Assembly: GCF_001427025.1 (NCBI RefSeq)
Contig: NZ_LMGA01000001.1
Span: forward strand, 296,238 to 360,237
From: Mesorhizobium sp. Root554
GTDB taxonomy: Bacteria; Pseudomonadota; Alphaproteobacteria; Rhizobiales; Rhizobiaceae
DNA length: 64,000 nt
Direction of reading: 5' to 3'
The notes under the pieces are model-generated. The model worked only from the letters and a program-made list of their open reading frames with translations, made no database searches and was not told the origin of the DNA. Each line of letters starts with the position of its first letter. Positions within the stretch are counted from its first letter, which is position 1. The position numbers and the translations under genes are program-made. This document shows, one piece after another, positions 1-9,267 of the stretch.

Positions 1-390
1 CAGCCTTTTCCATACACGCATCTGCACAATGCCTATATTACCGAAGCGGTCTCTTCAGGCGTTTTGGGCCTTCTGGCCTTCATCGCCGTACTCTGGACAC
101 CTCTGATCGCCGCGCAAAACACGTCTGCTCAATGGCGGGGGATGGCGATTTTGTTGGTCGGATACACGGCAGTCTACAACATGACGAATATCGGCTTCTA
201 TCACGACATCAAAGTTTTCTATTATTGTGCGTTCGTCGTGTTGCTTAATAGCATTCCTAAAACACGCCCAGCGGACGTGATCTCCCCCGTAGCGGGAACA
301 GATTATGCCACCTTTTTGACGCGGCAAGCCCTTGCAACTGGAGCCAGCGAAAACGGCAAACCGATTGCAATTCGCAGGTCGCTCATCTAA
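1..390 (+). CDS. O-antigen ligase/Wzy-like polymerase, C-terminal part (cut by window edge)
   Basis: The reading frame is open from base 1, so the 5' end lies outside the window; 129 residues are visible. The visible part begins close to a HNAYITEAVSSGVLGLLAF stretch. A His-Asn followed by a glycine-rich turn and a membrane helix is typical of the last periplasmic loop and following helix in the O-antigen ligase/polymerase (Wzy_C) family. Two or three hydrophobic helices follow, then a polar tail of about 40 residues. By family it would join undecaprenyl-linked repeat units or ligate polymer to an acceptor in the inner membrane. Its place directly before a Wzz-like gene fits a polymerase. It is a second such protein, besides the one at 6453-7745. 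Confidence 0.7.
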   Translation, partial: QPFPYTHLHNAYITEAVSSGVLGLLAFIAVLWTPLIAAQNTSAQWRGMAILLVGYTAVYNMTNIGFYHDIKVFYYCAFVVLLNSIPKTRPADVISPVAGTDYATFLTRQALATGASENGKPIAIRRSLI

Positions 391-431
391 AGACCAGCGG
401 CTAAATCGTAGCTATCTCCTCTGGCATGCCG

Positions 432-460
432 AAAAGAACACACGCTCGACGCGTTCTTTT
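432..460 (+). terminator. Possible weak terminator hairpin
   Basis: An 8-bp inverted repeat, AAAAGAAC and GTTCTTTT, is separated by 13 bases and ends in a run of four T. It lies between the polymerase end at 390 and the Wzz-like start at 501. The stem is AT-rich and the T-tract short, so it may only attenuate. No other feature is seen in the 110-bp gap. Confidence 0.3.
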
Positions 461-500
461 GTGAGCTTTCAGCCGCTATCAGCCGGATTTCGAGGATATC

Positions 501-2534
501 ATGCAGCACCCTAAATCTACGTCGTCATCTCATGAATCGGTGGATGAAGAGAACGAGGTCAGCTTGCTTGGTTTACTCCAGGCAATCTGGGGCATCCGCG
601 TATGGATCGTAGGTGGGATCCTGCTGGCGCTGTTGCTGGCTGTGGTGGCGGTTCTCGCATTGCGGGTGGGCGACTATCAGACCAGATCGCAGTATGTGAT
701 CCAGTTCCGTTTTGAAGGCCGAGCCGAAAATCGCTATCCGAATGGCGTTCCATTCTCGCTGGGCGACATCGTTGCCCCCGCTGTGCTGACGCAGGTCTTC
801 GAAGGGCAGAAGCTGGCAGAGCAGGGCCTTTCCCTGCGCGACTTCCAGTCGGCCGTCTCTATCTCGCCCTATGTCCCGACCCGAGCCTTCATCATAGCCT
901 CCTACAGCCAGGCGTTGAATGCCCGAGGGGCGACTGTAGCAGAACTGCGGGAAGCCCAGGATGCGCTGACTCGCGATCTCGACATCGCCTCGCAACGCTA
1001 TGCCGTCATTACCTTCTCGCAGGAAGGATTTGCGCTCCCAGCAGACAAGGTTTCCGCCATTCTGACGGACATAGCCAAGACATGGGAAAGCACCGCGATC
1101 GAAACGCGCGGCGTGCTGAAGCAGGACATCCGCACCATCGACCCCAAGATATTCGATCCGGCCAATGTCCAGGGGCTGGAGCGCTTGAGCACGCTCGATT
1201 TCGTCAGCAAGAATCTTGTCGCGCTACGCGGCTACCTGAATCAGTTGGCCAGGCTGCCTGGCGGAAATTTGGCCCAGGACAAGACAACGGGACAGAATAT
1301 CGAATCCCTGGCACGGATGGTCGACCGGTCGGCAACGCAATTGACGCAGCTGCCGGCCGACTGGGCGGATTCGACGTCGGAAGCGAAATCGCAAGCGTTG
1401 GGCCTTCCGATCAACCTCTATTCCGAAACGCTTTTCGACCCCAAGCAGGTCGACAATATGGAATATCTGGTGGCGATCGACCTGCTGCGCGATCGGGCAA
1501 AGCTCATTCGTGACAATATCCAGCAGATCGTGGCGGCGCCGTCCGGCAATCTCGCAGTAGACCCTGAGACGGGGTTGGCGGCGCGCGATGTCGACCGTCT
1601 GTTGTTCGATACCACCGAAGGGGATCTGAAGCAGTTGACCGCGCCGATTCTGTCGCTCGGCATCGCCAAAAACCCCGATTTCGTACGGATTTATTACAAT
1701 TCGCGCTTGCAGGAACTGCGGCGTTCCAAGGAAACCCTGGAAAACAAGGCGCGAGTGCTCCAGAACGCCGGGCAGAGCTATCAGGGTATGGGCCGCAACG
1801 GCCCCCCGTCGGCCCAGGGTGGCGGGGCGGAATTTCCGGGCGGCAATTCGACGGTCATCCCGCAGTTCGGCGATGCCTTCCTCGATCGCATCATTGCGCT
1901 TTCTCAGCAGGGCGGCGATGCCAAGTTCCGGCAGGAACTGCTGAAGCAGATGGTGGATCTGCAGCAGGAAAGCGCGGACCTTGATGAGGAGATCGGCAGG
2001 ATTGTCGAATATATCAACGTCTTTTCAAAATCCGACGCGAGTCCGGCGCCTGAAGAAGCCGGCCAGTACCAGACTTTCGTGAAGAAGATCGACACCGATA
2101 TTCCCGGAATCATGGCCAAGCTTAAGAACTATGCTGCTGTCACCGAGCGCATTGCTCTCCGACTGCGTCTGGCCCAGGACATCCACAGTGTCGCGGTGGG
2201 CGACTTCCCCGGCGGCAGCACGAATGTCGGTGTCGACTTCTATCTTCGCGATGTCGGATCTGCGAATACGGTGACAATGCCCGTCCTGCTCTCGCAATTG
2301 AAAAGCTATACGGAATCGGCAAATCGAATCTATGCCGATCTCAGCAGCACGACGCTCGGGACCTATATGAATCTTTTCAGGGCTGCGGCCGAGCCGCAGC
2401 AGATCGCCGGAGCCTGGATAACGCGCTTCGAGATTCTGCTTCTCCTGCTGGCTGCGGCGGCCGGAGCGCTTCTGGGTGGTGTGGCCGGCCTTATCCACAT
2501 GTTCACACGCCGCCACGCCGCCGCTGCTCTATAG
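501..2534 (+). CDS. Wzz/Chain-length-determinant-like membrane protein
   Basis: The protein has 677 residues. A short acidic cytoplasmic N-terminus leads into a first membrane helix at about residues 33-54, then a large extracytoplasmic region of roughly 590 residues rich in predicted helix, and a second membrane helix near residues 645-668 followed by a short basic tail. This two-helix layout is that of polysaccharide co-polymerases, which set polymer length with Wzy. There is no C-terminal tyrosine kinase domain, and I see no Walker motif. The periplasmic part is longer than in classical Wzz. The ATG at 501 follows a GAGG-like site (AGGATATC just upstream). It sits between a Wzy/ligase-like gene and a nucleotide-sugar dehydrogenase, which supports the role. 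Confidence 0.75.
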   Translation: MQHPKSTSSSHESVDEENEVSLLGLLQAIWGIRVWIVGGILLALLLAVVAVLALRVGDYQTRSQYVIQFRFEGRAENRYPNGVPFSLGDIVAPAVLTQVFEGQKLAEQGLSLRDFQSAVSISPYVPTRAFIIASYSQALNARGATVAELREAQDALTRDLDIASQRYAVITFSQEGFALPADKVSAILTDIAKTWESTAIETRGVLKQDIRTIDPKIFDPANVQGLERLSTLDFVSKNLVALRGYLNQLARLPGGNLAQDKTTGQNIESLARMVDRSATQLTQLPADWADSTSEAKSQALGLPINLYSETLFDPKQVDNMEYLVAIDLLRDRAKLIRDNIQQIVAAPSGNLAVDPETGLAARDVDRLLFDTTEGDLKQLTAPILSLGIAKNPDFVRIYYNSRLQELRRSKETLENKARVLQNAGQSYQGMGRNGPPSAQGGGAEFPGGNSTVIPQFGDAFLDRIIALSQQGGDAKFRQELLKQMVDLQQESADLDEEIGRIVEYINVFSKSDASPAPEEAGQYQTFVKKIDTDIPGIMAKLKNYAAVTERIALRLRLAQDIHSVAVGDFPGGSTNVGVDFYLRDVGSANTVTMPVLLSQLKSYTESANRIYADLSSTTLGTYMNLFRAAAEPQQIAGAWITRFEILLLLLAAAAGALLGGVAGLIHMFTRRHAAAAL

Positions 2535-2611
2535 TCGTCGGATAGACATATTCGACTTTTAAGCAGACCGCACCTTGTTGATTGAATGCTAACTCTTCTG
2601 GAGGCCGCAGC

Positions 2612-3934
2612 GTGAATGCTGATATCGATTTGAAGACGCGTATCCTCGGCCGGTTTGCCGCCAGGGAGGCCGTGATTGGCGTGGTTGGGCTGGGTTATGT
2701 CGGCCTGCCGCTGGTCCTGCGCTTCAGCGAGGTTGGCTATAAGGTTATCGGCTTCGACATCGACGACTCGAAGATCGAGGCTCTCGCCCAGGGCCGCAGC
2801 TATATCGAGCACATCGACGCAGCGCGGATTGCCGAGGCGAACGCCAACGGTTTCTCCGCCACCACCGATTTCGCCCAGGCATCCGATGTCGACGCGCTGA
2901 TTCTCTGCGTTCCGACGCCGCTGAACAAGCACCGCGAGCCGGATCTGAGCTATGTCACCAATACCGTGGACACGCTGCTGCCGCATCTCAGAGCGGGGCA
3001 GGTCCTGTCGCTGGAAAGCACCACCTATCCCGGCACCACCGAGGAAGAGCTTCTGCCCCGCATCGCCAAGCGTGGCTTCGAGGCGGGCAAGGATTTCTTC
3101 CTGGTCTATTCGCCTGAGCGCGAAGATCCCGGCAACCCCAACTTCACCACCCGCACGATCCCGAAAGTGTGCGGCGGCCATACGCCCGCCTGTCTGGAAG
3201 TCGCCCTCGGCCTTTACGGCCAGGTGATCGACCGGCTGGTGCCCGTCAGTTCCACCCGCGCGGCGGAACTGACCAAGCTGCTGGAAAACATCCAGCGTTC
3301 GGTGAACATCGGCCTCGTCAACGAGATGAAGATCATCGCCGACAAGATGGGCATCGACATTTTCGAGGTGCTGGACGCGGCCGCGACCAAGCCGTTCGGG
3401 TTCACGCCCTATTATCCCGGCCCCGGCATTGGCGGCCACTGCATTCCGATCGACCCGTTCTATTTGACCTGGAAGGCGCGCGAATACGGCCTCAATACGC
3501 ATTTCATCGAGCTCGCCGGCGAGGTGAACCGCGACATGCCGTTATGGGTGGTCGGCAAGATCACCGCCGCGCTCAACGACCGCGAGCGTTCGCTGAAGGG
3601 CAGCCGCATCCTGGCGTTGGGCATCGCCTACAAGCGCGATGTCGATGACATGCGCGAATCGCCTTCGGTCGAAGTGATGGAAATCCTGCGGGACCAGGGC
3701 GCGCACGTTGAATATTGCGACCCCAACGTTCCCGTGTTCCCGAAGATGCGCGAGCACAATTTCAAACTGAAGTCAGTCGAGCCGACGCCGGAGGTGCTGC
3801 GGTCCTACGACTGCGTCGTCCTGCTCACCGACCACACGAACCTGCCTTACGACACAATTCTGGAGCATTCCAAGCTGATCGTGGATACAAGGGGCAAGTT
3901 CCGGGAAGCGCATGAGAACGTTGTGAAGGCTTGA
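2612..3934 (+). CDS. wbpA: UDP-N-acetyl-D-glucosamine 6-dehydrogenase (WbpA/WecC family)
   Basis: This nucleotide-sugar dehydrogenase of 440 residues would oxidise C6 of UDP-GlcNAc (or a close relative) to the uronic acid with two NAD+. The N-terminal Rossmann motif GLGYVG is at about residues 26-31. The catalytic cysteine lies in [12 protein letters not shown] at about residue 277. The long HCIPIDP form and the GYVGLPL start separate this subfamily from UDP-glucose dehydrogenase, which is encoded at 32794-34149. I chose the GTG at 2612 because CTGGAGG lies 7 bases upstream; the TTG at 2582 is less likely. With the WbpB, WbpD and WbpE homologues in this window it would feed UDP-GlcNAc(3NAc)A synthesis. 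The exact substrate is inferred. Confidence 0.85.
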   Translation: MNADIDLKTRILGRFAAREAVIGVVGLGYVGLPLVLRFSEVGYKVIGFDIDDSKIEALAQGRSYIEHIDAARIAEANANGFSATTDFAQASDVDALILCVPTPLNKHREPDLSYVTNTVDTLLPHLRAGQVLSLESTTYPGTTEEELLPRIAKRGFEAGKDFFLVYSPEREDPGNPNFTTRTIPKVCGGHTPACLEVALGLYGQVIDRLVPVSSTRAAELTKLLENIQRSVNIGLVNEMKIIADKMGIDIFEVLDAAATKPFGFTPYYPGPGIGGHCIPIDPFYLTWKAREYGLNTHFIELAGEVNRDMPLWVVGKITAALNDRERSLKGSRILALGIAYKRDVDDMRESPSVEVMEILRDQGAHVEYCDPNVPVFPKMREHNFKLKSVEPTPEVLRSYDCVVLLTDHTNLPYDTILEHSKLIVDTRGKFREAHENVVKA

Positions 3935-3994
3935 CAGGTGGTAGGCCGACGCAACCGCCGGACTGCCTAAGTCTGCGCAGACATCGGAGATATA

Positions 3995-5431
3995 GTGATC
4001 GGAGTCATTCGACGCATGTTGCCGCGTGGCGGGTTCGCGCGAAATGTAGCGACGTTGACTGGTGCGACGGCGTTCGGTCAATTGACCGGTCTTTTGGCGC
4101 TCCCGATTCTGACTCGTATTTGTGGACCCCAGGAATTCGGCGCGGCTGCCGTCTATTCCGGTGTGGTGGGGCTGATCGCGGTTATAGCGATGTTGCGCTA
4201 CGAGATAGCGATAACTCTGCCGCGCACCGACCGGGGTGGCTTGCACGTCGCGGTCGTGGCACTTGTCACGTTGATCGCCATATCGCTCATGGCTTCAATA
4301 GTGTCTCCTTTGATGCATGAATGGACCGGAAATGTTGCCGGTTTCTCAAACCTGGCTTTCACGGTCCTGATCGTGGCGGGGACATTGGTCACCGGCGCGT
4401 ATCAAATCGCCAACTACTGGGCGATCCGGAAATCGAAATTCAGCGCGATCACGCAGACTCGCATCCAACAGGGGATTGCCGCGCCCGTCTTCCAAATAGG
4501 GTTTGGCCTTGCCGGCTTTGGTTCGCTTGGCCTTATCCTGGGTCTTATAGTCGGCCAATGTGCAGGCGTTTTGCGCCTTGCCACAAATATGATCGCGGAC
4601 AACCGAAAGACGGGATTTCATATCCATCGGCGGGGAATTGCCTGGGCAATAAGACGCTACAGTCGATTTCCTCTGTATGACAGTTGGGCTGGGCTGTTGA
4701 ACATGGCCGGCAGCCAAGCCCCCGTGCTGTTATTTGCGGCGTTTTTCTCGCCGAGCCTGGCAGGCTACTACGCTTTGGCGAGCAGGCTTGTGTCTGCTCC
4801 CAACACGTTGGTGGGCAAAGCCCTATCCCAAGCGTTGCTGCCCAAGATTATCGCCGCAGGCCGCAGAGGTGAAGGCGGGCCTTTGGTACTGCGGCTTATC
4901 AGCATTCTTTCCTGGCTGAGCTTTTTACCTTTTACGCTGGTTGCTCTGGCCTCTGGCGACCTCATTCCCTATGCATTTGGTGCTCAATGGGCTCCTGCGG
5001 CAAGCGTCGTCACATGGACAGCGATCGCCGCGGCCTGGCAATTTGTTGTATCTCCCCTTTCGATCGTAATGGTCGGATTGGAAGCGCTGAGGCTACATAC
5101 TCTAGTACAGTTCATACTCTTTGCGGCTCGCGTCGCGGCTATCCTGACCGGCGCCTTTTTGCCTTCCGCGGATTTTGCCATCATCGGTTTCTCTTTAGCG
5201 AGTGCGCTGGGGTATGGATTGTTTCTGCTTGTCATAGGTGCAGTAACCGGGACGCGATCCAGCCTGATGTTGAAGGCAATGTTGATGCCCTTGATACTGT
5301 CGGCAGCATGTGCGCTCGCAGCCCTCTACAGCGCGGCCTATATTTCGAACATGGCGGCCTACGGTGTCATGTTCGTGTTTGGAGTTGGCTGGCTCTTATG
5401 CGTATACAAAATAACAATCAAAGGTTTGTAG
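3995..5431 (+). CDS. Wzx-type oligosaccharide flippase
   Basis: The 478-residue protein is almost wholly hydrophobic, with about 12 to 14 membrane helices. The N-terminal pattern, a basic start followed by LTGATAFGQLTGLLALPILTR and a PQEFG turn, is typical of the MATE/Wzx (polysaccharide_synt) family. Such proteins move undecaprenyl-diphosphate-linked repeat units across the inner membrane. The GTG start at 3995 has CGGAGA 4 bases upstream. The gene is followed by an overlapping glycosyltransferase and a Wzy-like polymerase, so this is a coherent Wzx/Wzy unit. Confidence 0.85.
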   Translation: MIGVIRRMLPRGGFARNVATLTGATAFGQLTGLLALPILTRICGPQEFGAAAVYSGVVGLIAVIAMLRYEIAITLPRTDRGGLHVAVVALVTLIAISLMASIVSPLMHEWTGNVAGFSNLAFTVLIVAGTLVTGAYQIANYWAIRKSKFSAITQTRIQQGIAAPVFQIGFGLAGFGSLGLILGLIVGQCAGVLRLATNMIADNRKTGFHIHRRGIAWAIRRYSRFPLYDSWAGLLNMAGSQAPVLLFAAFFSPSLAGYYALASRLVSAPNTLVGKALSQALLPKIIAAGRRGEGGPLVLRLISILSWLSFLPFTLVALASGDLIPYAFGAQWAPAASVVTWTAIAAAWQFVVSPLSIVMVGLEALRLHTLVQFILFAARVAAILTGAFLPSADFAIIGFSLASALGYGLFLLVIGAVTGTRSSLMLKAMLMPLILSAACALAALYSAAYISNMAAYGVMFVFGVGWLLCVYKITIKGL

Positions 5432-6456
5432 ATACTTTGCCCTCCGAGATGCGCAAGTCCATCCTGATTGTTGCGCCTCCGTCTTCGGCAGGCCAACCGG
5501 TGACGGAAAGAGTAGACTCTTTCGCCGAGTTCTTCCTCTGCCACGAGATAGCGTGCGAATTTTACCCGACGCCGCAAACGCCGCGGGAGCTGCTTCAACT
5601 GGTCCAGCACATTTACCGCGAGAAGTGGCGCAATGTCTTCGTGACCATGCCACCGTTCCGCAATTGGTCGCTTTGCATGCTTCCCGGCGTTCATGTCATC
5701 TTGGATATCCGGGACGGCTGGTCGATTGGCATGCGCTCGGGGTATGGAGGGACGACCAAACCACAGAAGATAAAATCTCGCATCGCGCGTATCGTCGAGC
5801 AGGTCGCAATCCGCCTATCCACGCTGACGATTACCTGTACGCCGGGTTTGCTGACGTATCACGAGACTACTATGACTAAGGGCAAGCTGGTTCTGATCGA
5901 GAACGGATTCCCCGGCCGAGAATTGGCGCGCGTGGCGGAGCTACGGTCCCGCAAAGAAGCAATGCCTCCATCACCGGGGCCGCTTGTATTCATTTGTGCA
6001 GGCAAGTTCAGTGAATATGGAATCGAGCGGTGCAAACAAGTTATTGATAAAATTAGCCAGGAATTTTCCGATAATAATTGCGTCCTAAAAATATTTAGCG
6101 TCGATCCGAAGAGAAACGACTGGATAAGAGAATATATTTCAGAAAGAAATATAAAGAATATCAATTTTGAGAGCTATAGATCAATAGAAAGATTAGATCT
6201 TTTGGAAGAAATCGTAAAATCAGACTACGGTATATCTATAGTTAGAGATCAGAACTATGAATTTGGTACAAAGGTATTTGATTACCTTGTCTGTGGTTTA
6301 AAAATACTAGATTATATTGAGAAAGATGGTGGGAGTTATGCTAAATACTTTAACCGATTCTTCTCCGAAAATTTGCGAGTTGAGGATATTCAACATTTCT
6401 CACGAGAAATGTTTATTGCCAAAAAGTCAAAAGTAATATTTGGCAAGATTTCATGA
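5398..6456 (+). CDS. Glycosyltransferase-like protein, compositionally mosaic
   Basis: The protein has 352 residues from the ATG at 5398, which overlaps the flippase end by 34 bases. An ATG at 5449 (MRKSILIVAPP) is a good alternative, since it begins right at the first beta strand. The layout suggests a GT-B glycosyltransferase: an N-terminal strand ILIVAPP, a LDIRDGW segment as in GT4 enzymes, a linker ending LVLIENGF, and a C-terminal half with FGTKVFDYLVCGLKIL, resembling the donor-site region. Standard GT4 E-x7-E glutamates are not clear. The first 600 bases have the local GC-rich codon usage, and from about 6030 the gene becomes strongly AT-rich. The specificity is unknown. Confidence 0.65.
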   Translation: MRIQNNNQRFVDTLPSEMRKSILIVAPPSSAGQPVTERVDSFAEFFLCHEIACEFYPTPQTPRELLQLVQHIYREKWRNVFVTMPPFRNWSLCMLPGVHVILDIRDGWSIGMRSGYGGTTKPQKIKSRIARIVEQVAIRLSTLTITCTPGLLTYHETTMTKGKLVLIENGFPGRELARVAELRSRKEAMPPSPGPLVFICAGKFSEYGIERCKQVIDKISQEFSDNNCVLKIFSVDPKRNDWIREYISERNIKNINFESYRSIERLDLLEEIVKSDYGISIVRDQNYEFGTKVFDYLVCGLKILDYIEKDGGSYAKYFNRFFSENLRVEDIQHFSREMFIAKKSKVIFGKIS

Positions 6457-7745
6457 TTGTCTATGTCCTTCCTGTTATTGCCTCGTTGTCTTTGCTGCTA
6501 ATGCATCGACGCAGTATAAGTTTAAAGAATCCCGATTTATTACAAGTTGTATTTTTTAGAGATTACATATTATTGTGTTCATTCGGTTATATGTATTTTT
6601 CCGACATGAATAGGCGTCTCGATCATAACATTCTTAAGGATTTGATATCAGAAGATAGTTTATACAATGCCTCAATGGCAGCATTTATATTTATAATAAT
6701 ATTCATGATATTCTACAAGATTTTTCTGATGGCCAACAAGGCCTTATTTAGAAATGTTGAGTGGCGTATAAATTTAACGAGATTCAAGAAATTGTTGGCG
6801 TTGGTGACTGTAATTTCCTGCGCAGCGATGGTTTATTATATGTTTTATCTAGGTTCAGGCGTTGTCGCTATATTCTCTGGTTTTGTTGCCGATGACGGCA
6901 ATCAAATTCGCGCTAGCCTAAATCAAGGCAATAGATTTTTCCAGGCAACTAAGATACTGGCCACTGTCTGGGTTCCAATGCTAAGCTTCTCGTGGTTCTG
7001 GCTTTTTCTAAATAGAAAGGAAAGTGTTTCTGGTATATACAGATTAATAGCTATACTATCGATAATTTTAGCTTTATTTGCCTCTATGTGGGCGCTTGAA
7101 AAATCAAAAATGGTATTTTATATTCTGGGGTTAATAGGAGTTTGGATATATTCAGGAAGACCAATAAAGGTTATTTATTGGATAATATTTATTGGAATTT
7201 CTTTGTTTTTGATATCGGTGGCTTATATACTTACATACGGCGATCGGATCGGTGACTCAAGCTACTTGTTTGATATCTTGGAGCACAGGATCATGTCGCA
7301 GTCGGTTGGATCGATTCTGGCGTTCGACCTATATCCTCACACGCTCCCGTTTAAGGGCCTTGCAGGAATATCGAACTCTTTGGCCGCAATTGTCGGCGAA
7401 CGCTTTTCATCTCCTTACGCTGACATAATCGACTATATGGTGCCGGAAAACACCGATATATCTGGCGCAATGTCTTCATTCGCGGCCGGAGAGGCCTATG
7501 CCTTGTTCGGCTTTGGCGGAGTGATAGTTGCGCCCATCGTTACAGCCTTTTATTTCGGCTCTTTGGAGGCGACCAAGGGGGCGCGTGACTCAGGTGTCTT
7601 CTGGGCTCCGCTCTACGCGCTCTTCTTCTCCAATCCTTATCTGGCTAGTACAGTCTACTCATTCTTTTGGCCCATAGGATTTTTTTTCGCCATGGCGCCG
7701 TTTTTAGCCATAGCTTTGGCAACCGAACTCTCGCGAAAATTCTGA
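6453..7745 (+). CDS. Wzy-like polysaccharide polymerase (multi-pass membrane protein)
   Basis: This 430-residue, highly hydrophobic protein has about 10 to 12 membrane helices and a large loop around residues 290-340 rich in polar and charged residues. That layout and its neighbours (flippase and glycosyltransferases) suggest the O-antigen/EPS polymerase (Wzy). Sequence alone gives no catalytic motif, which is normal for this very divergent family. It overlaps the preceding gene by 4 bases (ATGA). The first 800 bases are markedly AT-rich, then composition returns to the local norm from about 7250. Confidence 0.65.
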   Translation: MIVYVLPVIASLSLLLMHRRSISLKNPDLLQVVFFRDYILLCSFGYMYFSDMNRRLDHNILKDLISEDSLYNASMAAFIFIIIFMIFYKIFLMANKALFRNVEWRINLTRFKKLLALVTVISCAAMVYYMFYLGSGVVAIFSGFVADDGNQIRASLNQGNRFFQATKILATVWVPMLSFSWFWLFLNRKESVSGIYRLIAILSIILALFASMWALEKSKMVFYILGLIGVWIYSGRPIKVIYWIIFIGISLFLISVAYILTYGDRIGDSSYLFDILEHRIMSQSVGSILAFDLYPHTLPFKGLAGISNSLAAIVGERFSSPYADIIDYMVPENTDISGAMSSFAAGEAYALFGFGGVIVAPIVTAFYFGSLEATKGARDSGVFWAPLYALFFSNPYLASTVYSFFWPIGFFFAMAPFLAIALATELSRKF

Positions 7746-7746
7746 A

Positions 7747-8838
7747 ATGAAAGTCATGCTTCTTGCAAGCGCGTCCAGCATCCATTCTGTCCGATGGGCC
7801 AACGCCCTTTCGGCGGAAGGGGTCGAGATCGTGCTCATTACGCAGCACGACCAACTAGCAGAGTTGAAACCGCAAATCAGGGTGCTGAAGCTGCCGTTTT
7901 CTGGAAATATGGGCTATTTTCGAAATGCGTCCGCCGTCCGGCAACTGCTGCACGCCGAGAGCCCGGATCTGCTGCATGCCCACTACGCGTCTGGATATGG
8001 CACGACTGCGCGTCTCAGTCGATTCAACCCCACACTTCTGTCGGTCTGGGGCAGTGACGTCTACGAGTTTCCCACGCGTTCGCCTTTGCATCGCTGGTGG
8101 CTGCGGGGCAATGTTCTGGCCGCCACGCATGTCGCCAGCACAAGTCATGCGATGGCTGCGGAACTTCGAAAAATCGCACCGGAATTGCGCGATGTCAGCA
8201 TCACGCCGTTTGGCGTGGAAACTCATCGGTTCAATTCCGTTTCTTCGGATCGCCGCTCGCCGGATGCGCCGATAGTGATTGGCACGGTAAAGACGCTCGA
8301 ACCTCACTATGGCATTGATGTATTGATCGACAGCGTTGCAATTCTCGTCAACGCACGCCTGCAGGACCAGCCCGAGGTTGCGGCTCGCATCCGACTGCGG
8401 ATTGTCGGCGAAGGTTCGCAGCGGGAAGCGCTGCAAAGGCGGGCTCTGACGCGCGGTATTGGCGCGATCACAGAGTTTCACGGTCGTGTTCCGCACGGGA
8501 GTGTACCGGAAGAATTGTCGAAGCTGGACGTCTATGTCGCTCTGAGCCGACAGGAAAGTTTCGGTGTTGCGGTTATTGAGGCCGGCGCATGTGGTCTGCC
8601 CGTTGTCGTCTCGGACGCCGGCGGCCTGCCGGAGGTGGTGGCGGATGGTGAGAGCGGCTTCGTCGTTCCGCGCGAAAATCCGACGGCTGCCGCTGCCGCG
8701 CTGCATCGTCTCGTATTGGACGCCGACTTGCGCCGCCACATGGGATTTGCCGGCCGCCAGCGGATTGTATCACAATATGATTGGCAAGATAATGTACGCA
8801 GCATGATCAATATTTATGAGCGTCTAACTTCCAGGTGA
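7747..8838 (+). CDS. Glycosyltransferase family 4 protein
   Basis: The 363-residue GT-B enzyme has an N-terminal MKVMLLASASSIHSVRWANAL segment and a DVYEFPTR region in the acceptor domain. The C-terminal domain has a LRIVGEGSQREAL motif and RQESFGVAVIEAGACGLPVV, the classic donor-binding E-x7-E region of family 4 (here ESFGVAVIE). It probably transfers a hexose or HexNAc to the lipid-linked repeat unit at the cytoplasmic face of the membrane. It starts one base after the polymerase stop codon, so it is co-transcribed. The specificity cannot be read from the sequence. Confidence 0.85.
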   Translation: MKVMLLASASSIHSVRWANALSAEGVEIVLITQHDQLAELKPQIRVLKLPFSGNMGYFRNASAVRQLLHAESPDLLHAHYASGYGTTARLSRFNPTLLSVWGSDVYEFPTRSPLHRWWLRGNVLAATHVASTSHAMAAELRKIAPELRDVSITPFGVETHRFNSVSSDRRSPDAPIVIGTVKTLEPHYGIDVLIDSVAILVNARLQDQPEVAARIRLRIVGEGSQREALQRRALTRGIGAITEFHGRVPHGSVPEELSKLDVYVALSRQESFGVAVIEAGACGLPVVVSDAGGLPEVVADGESGFVVPRENPTAAAAALHRLVLDADLRRHMGFAGRQRIVSQYDWQDNVRSMINIYERLTSR

Positions 8839-8900
8839 GGCATGCCCGATGCCCGACGTCGAGACGATTGATCGAGTAGACGCAATCAGAGGGATCTCAC

Positions 8901-9238
8901 ATGAACACAATCGCCACTGTGGTCGGCAGAAGGCCGCAATTCATCAAGGTTGCCCCGGCCAGCCGAGCCCTTGCTAAACCGGCCAGATCCGGGGGATGAC
9001 GTCTGCGCTCCGGGAATCGCAACCTGCCGTGATCGCGACCCATTCCAGAGGTATCCTGCAGGCGTTTTTCTACAAGGTGCCGTGTGTCATGCACCTGGAG
9101 GAATCGGTTGACCCTGGCCTGCTATCACGGGCGGGCGACCATTTTGCAGGCGGTAAGCGCGAAGGGCTTCGATGTGCGGCCAGATGGTGCTGGCAAGTCG
9201 CGACCAATGGGTTGACCGTGGCCGAGAGGCCGCGTTAA
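8901..9238 (+). pseudogene. Remnant of UDP-N-acetylglucosamine 2-epimerase (WecB/WbpI family)
   Basis: An ATG at 8901 opens MNTIATVVGRRPQFIKVAP, the hallmark N-terminus of WecB-type epimerases, and runs into a stop at 8997 after 32 codons. About 60 bases later, in another frame, the bases at about 9031-9090 read THSRGILQAFFYKVPCV, matching the conserved TDSGG.QKEAFF..VPCV segment from the C-terminal domain. An intact enzyme has about 370-380 residues, so about 250 codons between these motifs are missing and the rest is frameshifted. The region after 9100 is not recognisable. The gene family would supply ManNAc or ManNAc3NAcA-type sugars. The gap from 8839 to 9267 holds nothing else I can support. 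Confidence 0.8.
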
Positions 9239-9267
9239 GCCACACACCGATCAATGGAAGTGATTAA

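Noticed and set aside
4987..5397. N-terminal extension of the glycosyltransferase back to 4987
   Set aside because: It overlaps the flippase coding region by over 400 bases and its translation is Cys/Arg-rich and unlike any glycosyltransferase.
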